Positions 1-9,486 of a stretch of 64,000 nucleotides of DNA are shown here, piece after piece; positions within the stretch are counted from its first letter, which is position 1, and every line of letters begins with the position of its first letter. The notes under the pieces were generated by a model that saw nothing but the letters and a program-made list of their open reading frames with translations, made no database searches and had not been told where the DNA came from. The stretch spans positions 1 to 64,000 of the forward strand of contig DAHVAR010000091.1 of assembly GCA_027314515.1 (NCBI GenBank), written 5' to 3'. Source of the stretch: Actinomycetota bacterium (GTDB lineage Bacteria; Actinomycetota; Actinomycetes; Streptosporangiales; Streptosporangiaceae). A program made the position numbers and the translations under genes.

Positions 1-1701
1 AGCCTGTACCCGAAGAAGGTCGGCGGGAAGACGTACTGGTACCTGCGCGAGATGGCCCGCGTGGACGGGGTGCCGAAGATGGTGTCAGAGCGGTATGTGG
101 GCAGCGCCGCCGACATCGAGGCCATGCTGCAAGCGCGGGAGGCCGCGGTGACGCCGGCCCGGACCCGCCACCTGGCGTTCGGGGACGTGGCGGCGGCGTG
201 GGGCGTCCTGGAGGAACTCGGCGTGATCGGGCTGATCGACGAGGCGGCCGGCCGCCGCCCGGCGGGGCAGCCGCTGTCGACCGGGACCTACCTGGCGCTG
301 GCGGCGCTGAACCGGCTGGTCGCGCCGTGCTCGAAGGCCGGGTTCGCGGACTGGTGGCGCACCACCGCCGCGGACCGGTTCACCAGGGTTCCCGCCAGCG
401 CGCTGGATCACCGCCGGTTCTGGGACGCCATGCACGCGGTCACGCCAGCGCAGCTGGAGCAGGCGTCGGCGAAGATCGCGGCCAGGATCGTGGAGGTTTC
501 CGGCGTCGACGTGTCGAGCGTGGCGCTGGACATGACCAACTTCGCTACCTTCATCGACACCGGCAACGCCAGGGCGCCGGTCGCCCAGCGGGGCAAGGCC
601 AAGCAGAAACGGTCTGACCTGCGGCTGGTCGGCCTGGGCCTGGTCGTCACCCGTGACGGGGGGATCCCGCTGACCTGGCACGCCTACCCCGGCGACCGGC
701 CGGACGTCACCCAGTTCACCGCCATGGTCGATCAGCTTCGCGGCCGGTACGAGCACATCGCCGCGGCGCTCGGCCAGCAGCCCGCTGATCTGACGGTAGT
801 GTTCGACGCGGGCCAGAACAGCGAGGACAACTTCGCCCACCTGGCCGGCACCGGGCTGCGCTACGTCGGCTCGGTCCCCGCCTCCGACTGCCCCGACCTC
901 ACCAGCCTGCCCGCCAGCGCGCGCACGCTCGTCGACGAGCAGAGGTTCGGGAAGCTGACCGCGTTCGACACCCGCCGCACCGTCTACGGCGCCGGGCGCC
1001 GCGCGATCCTGACCCACTCACCCGAGCTGCGCGACAGCCAGGCCGCCGGGTTCGACGGCACCACCCTGGCCAAGGCCGGCCGCAAGCTCGGCGACCTTGC
1101 CGCCGTCCTGGCCCGCGGCAAGACCCGCCGCGGCCGGGACAAGGTAGAGGCCGAGATCACCTCCATCACCAGCAAGCCGTGGGTGCGGCGCGTCATCACC
1201 TGGCAGCTGGCCGGCGACCAGCCGAAAGACCTGCGGCTTTCCTGGCAGATCGACCAGCACGCGCGCGCTGCGCTGGAAGAAGAGATCTTCGGCAAGCACG
1301 TGCTCATCACCGACCACGACAACTGGACCGTCGCCGACGTTGTGGCCGCTTACCGGTCCCAGTCCGAAGCCGAGTTCTCCTTCCGCCAGCTCAAAGACAC
1401 CCGCGTCGTCTCCTTCTCGCCCATGCACCACTGGACCGAGCACAACATCCGCGTCCACGTGTTCACCTGCGTCCTGGCCCTGCAGATCGCCCACCTCATG
1501 CGCTACCAGGCCCGCAGGCAAGGCCTGAACCTGTCGGTACGCGAACTGCTGTCCCAGCTCGCCGGCATCGGCGAGACCGTCCTGATCTACCCCTCCACCG
1601 CAGGCCGGCCCAAAGCCCGCCGCATGACCACCGAGCTCACCGGCAACCAGCCCCAGCTCTACCAGATCTTCGGCCTCGGCCAGCGGGCGCCCCGGAGTTA
1701 G
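1..1701 (+). mobile_element. IS1634-type transposase, 5' end outside the window
   Basis: DDE transposase of the IS4/IS1634 group. The reading frame is open from base 1 (S-L-Y-P-K-K-V-G-G-K-T-Y before the first Met at 52), so the start lies outside the window and the track's Met is internal. The stretch GGKTYWYLREMARVDGVPK followed by VSERYVG is the usual N-terminal signature of this group. Candidate catalytic acids are the Asp of ALDMTNF, the Asp of VVFDAGQN and the Glu of SEAEFSFRQLK, which has the E-x6-K spacing of IS4 enzymes. No frameshift or stop is visible, so the enzyme may be intact. The left terminal repeat is not in the window and I could not fix the right end; 1702-1868 has only short inverted repeats. 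Confidence 0.9.
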
Positions 1702-1868
1702 GTCATACGCGCAAAACAGCCCTCACGCGCTGCTGACCAGCAGGAACCCTCAGCCCACTGCAAGATCACCGGAAACTCCGGCTAGCCGGTCAGGGCTGTC
1801 CTATGGTGTCCTATCCCTAGACGCCCCGGAGGCGTCCAGCGGAGCAGACATGCGGCCGGGAGGTGGCA

Positions 1869-3419
1869 GTGGGATCGAAGGGATTCTGGCGCCGGGCAGA
1901 GGAAGATCCGGGCTGGATCGCAGTGATCGATCCCGACGGCACGCAGCACGCGGCGGGAGACTTGCTCGGCCGGGTCAATCAGCTGACCCATGCGCTGAGG
2001 GCGCGTGGCCTCAAGCCCGGTGACGGCATTGCCGCCATCGCGCCGAATGGCTCGGCACCGGTCGAGGTGTACCTCGCCGCTCTTCAGGCAGGCTGGTACC
2101 TCACCCCGATCAACTGGCACTTCACCGCCTCCGAGGCTGCCTACATCGCGGCTGACTGCGGCGCCAGGGCGTTCTTCGTCCACGAAAAGTTTGCCCAGCT
2201 CGGCGTCCAGATCGCCGACCAGGCGGGCATCCCCGCCGCAGCACGGTTCAGCTACGGCGACATACCGGGCTTCACCGATGTCCGCGAGCTGCGCGCGGGT
2301 CAGCCCGCGACGCTGCCCGACGACCGGACCGCGGGGACGACGATGCACTACACCTCGGGCACCACCGGCCGGCCGAAGGGCGTGCGGCGCGGGCTGACGG
2401 GACTGGATCCGGACGACGCGGTCGTCCTGGGCGCGGGGCTGCTGTCCTTCTTCGGCGTCACCGACGGCCAGCCGAATGCCCACCTGCTGACCTCACCGAA
2501 CTACCACACCGCGGTCACCGTGTTCGGCGGCGGCGCCCTGCATCTCGGCCACACGCTGGTCTGCATGGACGGATTCGACGCGGAGACCGCGCTGGCGCTC
2601 ACCGAGCGTTACCGGTGCACCAGCTCGCACATGGTGCCGACTCAGTTCAAGCGGATGCTGTCGCTGCCCGACGAGGTCAAGGCCACGTATGACCTGTCGT
2701 CCATGCGCTGGCTGATCCACGCCGCGGCGCCCTGCCCGGTGGGGATCAAGCAGGAAATGCTGGACTGGTGGGGACCATGCGTCTGGGAGTACTACGCGGC
2801 GACCGAAGGCGGTGGCACGATCGCGTCGCCGCATGACTGGCTCGCCCATCCCGGCACCGTCGGCACCGCCTGGCCGATCAGCGAAGTGCTCATCGCTGAC
2901 GAGGACGGGAACTCCCTTCCGGCCGGGACGCCGGGCACCGTCTACATGAAGATGGGCTTCGCCGAGTTCGAGTACTACGGTGACAAGGCCAAGACTGAGG
3001 CGAGCAGGCTGCGCGGTTACTTCACCGTCGGCGACATCGGCTACCTGACCGAAGACGGCTTCCTGTTCCTCTGCGACCGCAAGTCCGACATGATCATCTC
3101 GGGCGGTGCCAACATCTACCCGGCCGAGATCGAGGCCGAGATCATCATGAACCCGAAGGTGGCCGACGTCGCGGTCTTCGGCATTCCGGACGAGGAGTGG
3201 GGCGAGCAGATCAAGGCAGTCGTCCAGCCAGCCGTCGGCGTCGAGCCCGGTGACGGCCTGGCCGCCGAGATCCTGGCGGGCCTTGACGGCAAACTGGCCA
3301 GGATGAAATGGCCGAAATCTATCGACTTCGCTGCCGATCTGCCCAGGGACCCGAGCGGCAAGCTGCTCAAGCGGCGGCTGCGAGATCCGTACTGGGCGGA
3401 TCAGGCCACCAAGATCTAG
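1869..3419 (+). CDS. Acyl-CoA synthetase (AMP-forming, FadD type)
   Basis: ANL-superfamily ligase that activates a carboxylic acid to acyl-AMP and then acyl-CoA. Visible motifs are the P-loop-like YTSGTTGRPKGV (about residue 160), the adenine-pocket YYAATEGGG, the hinge GDIGYL with DRKSDMIISGG, and the C-terminal catalytic Lys in PSGKLLKRR. About 516 residues, normal for the family. The track starts at GTG 1863, but GGGAGG at 1858-1863 overlaps that codon; GTG 1869 sits five bases downstream of it and is the better start. A small inverted repeat (GACGCC/GGCGTC, 1820-1836) lies upstream. It converges on the LysR gene with a four-base overlap of stops. The acid substrate cannot be read from sequence. 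Confidence 0.88.
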   Translation: MGSKGFWRRAEEDPGWIAVIDPDGTQHAAGDLLGRVNQLTHALRARGLKPGDGIAAIAPNGSAPVEVYLAALQAGWYLTPINWHFTASEAAYIAADCGARAFFVHEKFAQLGVQIADQAGIPAAARFSYGDIPGFTDVRELRAGQPATLPDDRTAGTTMHYTSGTTGRPKGVRRGLTGLDPDDAVVLGAGLLSFFGVTDGQPNAHLLTSPNYHTAVTVFGGGALHLGHTLVCMDGFDAETALALTERYRCTSSHMVPTQFKRMLSLPDEVKATYDLSSMRWLIHAAAPCPVGIKQEMLDWWGPCVWEYYAATEGGGTIASPHDWLAHPGTVGTAWPISEVLIADEDGNSLPAGTPGTVYMKMGFAEFEYYGDKAKTEASRLRGYFTVGDIGYLTEDGFLFLCDRKSDMIISGGANIYPAEIEAEIIMNPKVADVAVFGIPDEEWGEQIKAVVQPAVGVEPGDGLAAEILAGLDGKLARMKWPKSIDFAADLPRDPSGKLLKRRLRDPYWADQATKI

Positions 3420-4324
3420 GCGGCGAGCCGGATCGCCACCCGCTTGAGCATGTCGATCAGGCGGGTAGCGGCGACGGGGTACGGCGGCTGGCCGTAGGTC
3501 ACGGCGAAGATGTGCCGCCGGGCGCCGGGCAGCGGAGTGCTGGCGATGCCGGGATGCCTGGCTACCCGCAGGCACAGCTCCGGCAGCGTGGTGACGCCGA
3601 GACCAGCGGCCACGAGGGCCTGTACCGCGAGGTAGTCGTCGGTGGTGAACGAGATCTGCGGGGTGAACCCGGCTGACTCGCACTGCCGGACCAGCGAGCT
3701 ACGGCAGCGCTCGCAGCCGGCAATCCACCGGCTGTCCGCGTAGGCGGCCAGGTCGGACGCCGGCGGCCCGGCGGCTGCCGCGGTCACCAGGTGGACAGCC
3801 TCGTCGACCAGCAGCGTTCCGCGGGTGCCCTCGTCGGCGGGCTCTGGCGGGCACGGGTCAAGATCGGCCCGGTAGTGCTGGAAGACCACGGCCACGTCGA
3901 CGTAGCCAGCACGGAGCATCCGCAGCGCCTCCGGCGGCTCGGCTTCGGTGAGGACGAACTCCATCCCGGGTGCCTCCGCGGCCAGCATCGTCGCCGCGGC
4001 CGGGACCAGCGTGCCGAGTGCGGACGGGAACGCGGCCAGCCGCACCCGGCCTTCCCGCAGGCCGACGTGGGCGGCAAGCTCGGTCTCGGCGGCGTCCAGC
4101 CGGCCGATGATCTCCTCGGCCCGCTCGGCAAGCAGCCGGCCAGCGTCGGTCAGCCGGACGCCCCGGCCGACGCGTTCCAGCAGCCGGGCACCGGTCTCGG
4201 ACTCGAGCCGGGCGATGTGGTGGCTGACGGACGGCTGGGCATAGTTCAGCTCTCGTGCCGCCGCCGTGACGGAACCGTTCCTCGCGACCGCGACGAGTAC
4301 CCGAAGCCGGGTCACGTCCAGCAT
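3416..4324 (-). CDS. LysR-family transcriptional regulator
   Basis: 302-residue LysR regulator. The N-terminal winged helix-turn-helix is clear (LRVLVAVARNGSVTAAAREL, then QPSVSHHIARLE), followed by the periplasmic-binding-like effector domain from about residue 90. It is divergent from the sugar-type MFS gene, the usual layout for a LysR regulator and its target, so control of that transporter and of itself is inferred. Its stop overlaps the stop of the convergent acyl-CoA ligase gene. The effector domain has several Cys residues (for example SRWIAGCERCRSS), which could make it redox or metal sensitive; that is speculation. Confidence 0.9.
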   Translation of the reverse strand: MLDVTRLRVLVAVARNGSVTAAARELNYAQPSVSHHIARLESETGARLLERVGRGVRLTDAGRLLAERAEEIIGRLDAAETELAAHVGLREGRVRLAAFPSALGTLVPAAATMLAAEAPGMEFVLTEAEPPEALRMLRAGYVDVAVVFQHYRADLDPCPPEPADEGTRGTLLVDEAVHLVTAAAAGPPASDLAAYADSRWIAGCERCRSSLVRQCESAGFTPQISFTTDDYLAVQALVAAGLGVTTLPELCLRVARHPGIASTPLPGARRHIFAVTYGQPPYPVAATRLIDMLKRVAIRLAA

Positions 4325-4327
4325 TCA

Positions 4328-4341
4328 CCAACTATAGATGG
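4328..4341. promoter_or_regulatory. Imperfect palindrome, candidate LysR operator
   Basis: CCAACTATAGATGG is a 12-of-14 palindrome centred on CTATAG. It begins four bases upstream of the LysR start codon and lies in the 190-bp divergent gap before the MFS gene. It is AT-rich against a GC-rich background. An autoregulatory site is inferred. Confidence 0.35.
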
Positions 4342-4514
4342 CCTCGTTGTGATGCCCCCATCCCATCAACCTCCCCGCTCGTCGTCCCCATGCTCCTGGC
4401 ACGCACTGCCGCGGCTCGGCTCCCCGGCGAGGGAGCGGGCCCGTGGGGCACCTTTCCCTGGTTGTCCCGAGGGGCCGCCGCCGTGGGTGGGTATATCTCG
4501 CTCCTGGGGGCGAC

Positions 4515-6026
4515 ATGGCGACTTCTGGCGGGAACGGGCCTTCGGAGCCCGAGCATCCGGCAGGCAACCCGGCTGCCGAGGCCAATCCGCCCGCAGGCGG
4601 CGGGCCAGCCGCGGCGCCCGATGCGGCCATCATGCGCCGGGTCACCGGCGGAGCGGCGATCACCGCGCTCGGTGGGCTGCTGTTCGGCTACGACACCGGC
4701 GTGGTATCTGGCGCATTGCTGTTCCTCCGGACGCAGTTTGGCGGGCTGTCGAACTTCCAGCTGGAGCTGGTCACCAGCTTGCTGCTGGTCGGCGCGATGG
4801 CCGGCGCGCTGGCGGCCGGACGGCTATCGGGCCGGATCGGCCGCAAGCCCACGATCATGATCACCGCCGTGGTGTTCGTGCTGGGTGTGCTGCTGGCCGC
4901 AGTCACGCCGACCTACCCGGTCTTGCTGATAGCCCGGTTCGTCATCGGCCTCGCGGTGGGCTCGTCGTCGATGGTCGTGCCGCTGTACATCGGGGAGATC
5001 GCGCCGCCACGCTTCCGCGGCGGCCTGGTCAGCCTTAACCAGCTGGCGATCACCATCGGCATCCTCATTTCCTACCTGGTCGACTACGGCCTTTCCTCAT
5101 CCGGTGACTGGCGGCTGATGTTCGGGCTGGCCGCGATACCGGCGGTACTGCTGTTCGGCGGCATCCTGACTCAGCGCGAGAGCCCGTACTGGCTGATCGA
5201 GCGCGGCCGGGACGACGAGGCGCGGTCGGTACTGGCAAGGCTGCGGCCGTCCGGCGAGGTGGGCCGGGAAGTTGCCGAGATCCGTGAGGTCATCAGCCAG
5301 GGCCGGGCCGGGCTCCGCGAGGTGCTCAGCCGCACCGTGCGGCCAGCCCTGGCCGTTGGCGTGCTGATGGCCGTATTCCAGCAGATGACCGGTATCAACA
5401 CGGTCATCTACTACGCGCCGTCACTGCTGCACGACGCAGGCCTGGGCCAGTCCTCGGCGCTGCTGGCCAACGCCGGCATCGGCGCCGTGAACGTCGCGAT
5501 GACCATCGTGGCGGTCAGGCTGCTTGACCGGGCTGGCCGGCGTCCGCTGCTGATCAGGGGAAGCGCCGGAATGGCGGTGGGCATGAGCGCGGCCGCGCTC
5601 GCGTTCGCCGGCGGCACGCACCTGACCGGCGCGCGGGCCGCGGTGGCGATCGCGGCGCTGGTCGTCTACACCGGCTCGTTCGCGATCGGGCTCGGCCCGG
5701 TGTTCTGGCTGATGATCTCCGAGATCTACCCGCAGCGGGTGCGCGGCACCGCGATGGGCGTGGCCAGCCTGGCGAACTGGGCGGCCAACTTCCTGGTCAC
5801 GATCTCGTTCCTGACGCTGCTGAGCGCGATCGGCGGGACCGGCGTCTTCTCGCTGTTCGCCGTCCTGACTCTGGTAGCGATCTGGTTCTTCGTGCGCCGG
5901 GTGCCGGAGACCAAGGGCCGCAGCCTGCAGGCGATCGAGGCAGACCTGCGGCGGTCGCAACTGCTGGAACGGCCAGGAGAACCACCGGGACAGCGACCGG
6001 ACGGCCCGGTCGGTCACGCGGCTTAG
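4515..6026 (+). CDS. MFS sugar porter
   Basis: Major facilitator of the sugar-porter family (XylE/GLUT type), about 503 residues with 12 predicted membrane helices. Signatures include GGLLFGYDTGVVSGAL in helix 1, the GRIGRKP loop after helix 2, the PLYIGEIAPPRFRGG sugar-porter motif after helix 4, QQMTGINTVIYYAPSL in helix 7 and PETKGRSLQAIEADL at the C-terminus. The track start (4443) would add 24 residues of unrelated sequence; ATG 4515 preceded by GGGGG at 4506-4510 is preferred. The first 35 or so residues are a Pro/Ala/Gly-rich cytoplasmic tail. Probably a proton-coupled sugar or polyol importer controlled by the divergent LysR protein. Confidence 0.9.
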   Translation: MATSGGNGPSEPEHPAGNPAAEANPPAGGGPAAAPDAAIMRRVTGGAAITALGGLLFGYDTGVVSGALLFLRTQFGGLSNFQLELVTSLLLVGAMAGALAAGRLSGRIGRKPTIMITAVVFVLGVLLAAVTPTYPVLLIARFVIGLAVGSSSMVVPLYIGEIAPPRFRGGLVSLNQLAITIGILISYLVDYGLSSSGDWRLMFGLAAIPAVLLFGGILTQRESPYWLIERGRDDEARSVLARLRPSGEVGREVAEIREVISQGRAGLREVLSRTVRPALAVGVLMAVFQQMTGINTVIYYAPSLLHDAGLGQSSALLANAGIGAVNVAMTIVAVRLLDRAGRRPLLIRGSAGMAVGMSAAALAFAGGTHLTGARAAVAIAALVVYTGSFAIGLGPVFWLMISEIYPQRVRGTAMGVASLANWAANFLVTISFLTLLSAIGGTGVFSLFAVLTLVAIWFFVRRVPETKGRSLQAIEADLRRSQLLERPGEPPGQRPDGPVGHAA

Positions 6027-6050
6027 CCCGGCTGCCCGCATGATGGTGGT

Positions 6051-6926
6051 GTGCACCCGCAGAACATGATCTGGCGGCCAGCGCCCGGATGGCCGGAAGC
6101 GCCGCCCGGATGGCAGCCCCCTGCTGGCTGGAGCCCGCCCGCCGACTGGCCTGCCGCCCCGCCTGACTGGCAGTTCTGGGTGCCGCCCGGGCCGCGCTCA
6201 CCGGCGCGGTCGCACGAGCCGAGCCGGCGCGACCTGGTAGCCGAGACCAGGCTGGTCATGGTCGCGTTGCTGGCGCCGTGGATCATCAGCGCGGTACTGA
6301 CGCTGGCGGTGCACGAGACCTCGCATGTCAGCCTCACCCAGCTGCCGACCTACGACCCGCATCAGCCGGTGCTCAACGTCATCCTGGGGCTGCTCAGCTA
6401 TCTGCCGGTAGCTGCCGTAGTCCCGCTTGCGCTGCTGCTGCTGGCCAGGACCGGGCAAAGTCCCGCTGACCTGGGCCTGACCAGGGCCCGGCTGCCTGAC
6501 ATCGGCGTCGCCTTCGGCCTGATGGCGGCGGGCCTGGGCTGTGAGTTCCTGCTGGCCATCCCGTTCACGTTGCTGCGGCACTCGCCGCTGGTCAATACGG
6601 CCGGCCGACTGCACGTGCCGGCTTACTACATCATCTTCGGCCTGAGTCAGGCGCTGATTACCGCGATCGCTGAGGAGACCGCCGTCAGCGGATACCTGCT
6701 CACCCGGCTGGACCAGCTCGGCTGGAGGCCCTGGCCGGCATTCTGGCTGAGCCTCGCATTGCGCACCAGCTATCACGTCTACTACGGGCTGGGAGCGGTG
6801 CTGACGCTGCCGCTCGGATACTTCCTGACCCGCTCCTTCCAGAAGCATGGCAAGCTCAGCCGGCCGATCCTGGCCCACTTCCTGTACGACTCGCTGATCT
6901 TCCTGATCACGATCCTGGCGCGTTAG
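6051..6926 (+). CDS. CPBP (CAAX/Abi-type) intramembrane protease family protein
   Basis: About 291 residues. The N-terminus is a soluble W/P-rich repeat (units like PPGWQPP, PAGWSPP, PADWPAA) and the rest is a multi-helix membrane domain. CPBP motif 1 is present as AEETAVSGYLL, with Ser where the classical EExxxR Arg would be; motifs 2 and 3 are the His of TSYHVYYG and HFLYD. The Arg substitution occurs in other actinobacterial members as I recall, so activity is uncertain. Start GTG 6051; ATG 6066 is an alternative. It begins 24 bases after the MFS stop and may be co-transcribed. It overlaps the convergent ureohydrolase gene by 20 bases. Confidence 0.78.
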   Translation: MHPQNMIWRPAPGWPEAPPGWQPPAGWSPPADWPAAPPDWQFWVPPGPRSPARSHEPSRRDLVAETRLVMVALLAPWIISAVLTLAVHETSHVSLTQLPTYDPHQPVLNVILGLLSYLPVAAVVPLALLLLARTGQSPADLGLTRARLPDIGVAFGLMAAGLGCEFLLAIPFTLLRHSPLVNTAGRLHVPAYYIIFGLSQALITAIAEETAVSGYLLTRLDQLGWRPWPAFWLSLALRTSYHVYYGLGAVLTLPLGYFLTRSFQKHGKLSRPILAHFLYDSLIFLITILAR

Positions 6927-7965
6927 CGTCCGGTGCCGGGCCGCCACGGCCCAGCAGCAGCGGGTCAGCCGGATTGCGCGCTGGGCGGCCGGGGTCGCCG
7001 GCCAGCGCGCGCCGCCGCCAGGCGATCCCGGACAGTGCCTCCAGCACCACCCGGTTGGCCAGGTAGGCCGTCACCTCGGCATGGTCGAATGGCGGCGCTA
7101 CCTCCACGATGTCGATGCCGGCCAGCGGAAGCTCCATGGCGATGCGGCGGACGGCGTCGAGCAGCTGGCGGCTGGTGAGGCCGCCTGGCTCGGGCGTGCC
7201 GGTTCCCGGCGCCATCCCCGGGTCGACGACGTCGACGTCGACGGACAGGAAGACCCCGTCGCATTCATCGGTCGCGATCGCGAACGCCTCGGTGAGGCAT
7301 TCGTCCAGGCCCCGGAACGTGACCTCGGCCATCTCGAAACTGCGCATCTGCTGGCTCGCCATCCAGTCCAGCGTCTCCGGCTCCGGCCAGTAGCCGCGCA
7401 GGCCGATCTGCAGGAACCGGTCCCCGCGGACCGCGCCGGACTCGATCAGGCGGCGCATCGGGGTGCCGTGGCCGTGCAGGGCGCCGAACTGGGTATCGCC
7501 CGTGTCGGCGTGAGCATCGAAGTGGATCATGGACACCCGGCCCCAGCCGGCGTGCCGGGCGACGCCGGTTGCGTCTGGCAGGGCGATGCTGTGATCGCCG
7601 CCGAGGATGACCGGCACGGCACCGCCCTGACAAGCCTGGTAGACCGCTTCCTCCAGACGGCGCAGGGACAGCTCGGTGTCGCCGGACGGCATCTCGATGT
7701 CGCCGGCGTCGGCGACCTTGAGCTCGGCCAGCGGGTCGACGCCCAGAGCCAGGTGCGGCCTCGATCCGTCGTGCGGCAGGTAGTCAGTGAACCGGATGGC
7801 CTGCGGCCCGAAGCGAGCACCCGGCCGGTGCGATGTCCCGCCGTCGAACGGAGCCCCGATGATCAGGATGTCGGTGTCCGCCCAGGATGCCGGGTCAGCC
7901 AGGTCGGCGCGCGGAACGCCGAGGAACGTGGCATCCGGGCCGTACATGCCGCCAAGTCGCGTCAT
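6907..7965 (-). CDS. Agmatinase/arginase-family ureohydrolase
   Basis: Binuclear-manganese ureohydrolase of 352 residues that would cleave a guanidino compound to urea and an amine. The metal-ligand motifs are all present: GGDHS, FDAHAD and SVDVDVVDPGMAPG. The sequence looks more like agmatinase/guanidinobutyrase than true arginase, but substrates in this family cannot be assigned reliably by eye. The gene is divergent from the phosphatase at 8075. The C-terminal 25 or so residues are Pro/Gly-rich and unlikely to be catalytic. Confidence 0.87.
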   Translation of the reverse strand: MTRLGGMYGPDATFLGVPRADLADPASWADTDILIIGAPFDGGTSHRPGARFGPQAIRFTDYLPHDGSRPHLALGVDPLAELKVADAGDIEMPSGDTELSLRRLEEAVYQACQGGAVPVILGGDHSIALPDATGVARHAGWGRVSMIHFDAHADTGDTQFGALHGHGTPMRRLIESGAVRGDRFLQIGLRGYWPEPETLDWMASQQMRSFEMAEVTFRGLDECLTEAFAIATDECDGVFLSVDVDVVDPGMAPGTGTPEPGGLTSRQLLDAVRRIAMELPLAGIDIVEVAPPFDHAEVTAYLANRVVLEALSGIAWRRRALAGDPGRPARNPADPLLLGRGGPAPDANAPGS

Positions 7966-8074
7966 CGCCTATCCCTTCGCTACCCGGTTACGGTACCGGC
8001 AGTCGCTGTTCACTAGTTGGCGCAGTTAACCAGCCGGCCAGGAGCGCGAGGCTAGCAGGCAAGCTGGCCGTGAG

Positions 8075-8911
8075 ATGGTGCCAATGCAGACCAACGAGCA
8101 GGAACGGAGCACGAGCGTGACGCAGTCCGCCGGTACGGCACGGCCGGAAGTCGAACGGCCGCTTGGTCAGCCTGAGATTGACGCACTGACGCTGGCGGAC
8201 GGACGGCGCATCGCCCTGGCCGGCCTGCTCAACCTGCGCGATCTTGGCAACTACCCGGTTCGTGGTGGCGGCTCGGTCCGCTGGCGCACGCTGCTGCGGT
8301 CCGACGCGCTGCACGCGCTCGATGCCGATGGCCTGGCCGTGCTGCGCAGCCTCAACGTGCGCACCGTCGTTGACCTGCGCACCCAGTCCGAGACGCAGAT
8401 CGCGCCGAGCTTGCTGGAGGGGCTGGCCGTCCGGCGCGCGCACGTCTCGATCCTGCGCGGTGACCTGCAGCCGCTGCCGCCGGAACTCGATGCCATCTAC
8501 CGCTTCATGGTCGACGACTGCGCCGGCGCGATAGCTGAGGCGATCAAGGTGCTGTGCGCCGCGGACGCGTTCCCGGCACTGGTGCATTGCAGCGCCGGAA
8601 AGGACCGGACCGGCATCGTGATCGCCCTGCTGCTCGCCGTGCTGGGCGTTCCGGATGAGGTGATCGCCGCCGACTACGCGCTGAGCGCACGGTACCTCGA
8701 TCCGGACGCCACCCCGGCGATCGGGCACCTGCGGGCCAGCACCGGCCTTGGCGCAAGCCTGACGCGGCCGATGCTGACCAGCCCGCCCGGGCTGATCCTG
8801 AAGGTGCTGAGCTGGGTGCGGACGGCCGGCGGCTCGGTCGACGGCTACCTGCTCGACCACGGGCTGAGCCGGGCAGACCTCGGTCAGCTGCGCAGTGTCC
8901 TTATCGTCTGA
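8075..8911 (+). CDS. Protein-tyrosine/dual-specificity phosphatase (PtpB/Siw14-like)
   Basis: Tyrosine-phosphatase-like protein of up to 278 residues. The P-loop Cx5R motif is HCSAGKDRTG and the N-terminal block LLNLRDLGNYPVRGG followed by WRTLLRSDALHAL is the usual signature of this atypical bacterial class (Mycobacterium PtpB-like). Substrates can be phosphotyrosine, phosphoserine or phosphoinositide in relatives. Start choice is uncertain: ATG 8075, ATG 8087 (after GAGATGG) or GTG 8117. A 15-bp tandem duplication covers the stop codon, so the last residues VLIV and TGA are repeated just after the gene. Confidence 0.85.
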   Translation: MVPMQTNEQERSTSVTQSAGTARPEVERPLGQPEIDALTLADGRRIALAGLLNLRDLGNYPVRGGGSVRWRTLLRSDALHALDADGLAVLRSLNVRTVVDLRTQSETQIAPSLLEGLAVRRAHVSILRGDLQPLPPELDAIYRFMVDDCAGAIAEAIKVLCAADAFPALVHCSAGKDRTGIVIALLLAVLGVPDEVIAADYALSARYLDPDATPAIGHLRASTGLGASLTRPMLTSPPGLILKVLSWVRTAGGSVDGYLLDHGLSRADLGQLRSVLIV

Positions 8912-8926
8912 GTCCTTATCGTCTGA
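8897..8926 (+). repeat. 15-bp tandem duplication across the phosphatase stop codon
   Basis: GTCCTTATCGTCTGA occurs twice in perfect tandem (8897-8911 and 8912-8926). The first copy ends with the phosphatase TGA stop; the second supplies a second in-frame TGA. Directly visible. Confidence 0.95.
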
Positions 8927-8951
8927 GCCCTGAACACCTGGAAGGTTACAG

Positions 8952-9425
8952 ATGGCCATCGATGATCTCGACCGCCAGATCGTGGCTGCCCTCGTGGCCG
9001 ATGCCAGAGCCACGTACGCGCAGGTGGGCGCGCAGATCGGGCTCTCGGCCCCGGCAGTCAAGCGCCGGGTGGACCGGCTGCGTGCCTCGGGGGCCATCAC
9101 TGGCTTCGCCGCCCAGGTCGATCCGGCCGCGCTGGGCTGGACTACTGAGGCCTACGTGGAGCTGTTCTGCCGCGGCCGCACGTCGCCGGCCGAGATCGCG
9201 GCGGCCGTCGGCAAGCACCCGGAGGTCATCGATGCCTCCACGGTCACCGGGGAGGCCGACGCCCTGGTTCACATCCGCGCCGCCGACGTCCGGCACTTCG
9301 AGCAGGTTGTCGAGCGGATCGGGGCCGAGCCCTTCGTCGACCGGACACGCAGCGTGATCGTGATGTCCAGGCTCGTGCATAGGCCCGACCGGCTGCCGCC
9401 CGGCGAGAGCGGCCGGGCCGGCTGA
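8952..9425 (+). CDS. Lrp/AsnC-family transcriptional regulator
   Basis: 157-residue Lrp/AsnC protein: N-terminal helix-turn-helix (IDDLDRQIVAALVADARATY, then GLSAPAVKRRVDRL) and C-terminal RAM ligand-binding domain (about residues 65-140). Start ATG 8952 follows GGAAGG. It sits 40 bases after the phosphatase, same strand, and just upstream of the small membrane protein and the KimA-like transporter. Amino-acid or small-molecule sensing is typical of the family; the targets here are unknown. Confidence 0.88.
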   Translation: MAIDDLDRQIVAALVADARATYAQVGAQIGLSAPAVKRRVDRLRASGAITGFAAQVDPAALGWTTEAYVELFCRGRTSPAEIAAAVGKHPEVIDASTVTGEADALVHIRAADVRHFEQVVERIGAEPFVDRTRSVIVMSRLVHRPDRLPPGESGRAG

Positions 9426-9486
9426 TTCGCGGATTTGCGGGTAACTCTGGCGCTGTCGGCTGCAGAGTTCGGCTACAGTCGTGGCC

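Noticed and set aside
1702-1814. Right terminal inverted repeat or target duplication of the IS element (for example GTCCTAT at 1798 and 1808)
   Set aside because: The left end is outside the window, so neither the repeat nor a duplication can be confirmed.
3791-5038. 415-residue plus ORF across LysR and the MFS start
   Set aside because: Antisense of LysR followed by an out-of-frame reading of the MFS gene.
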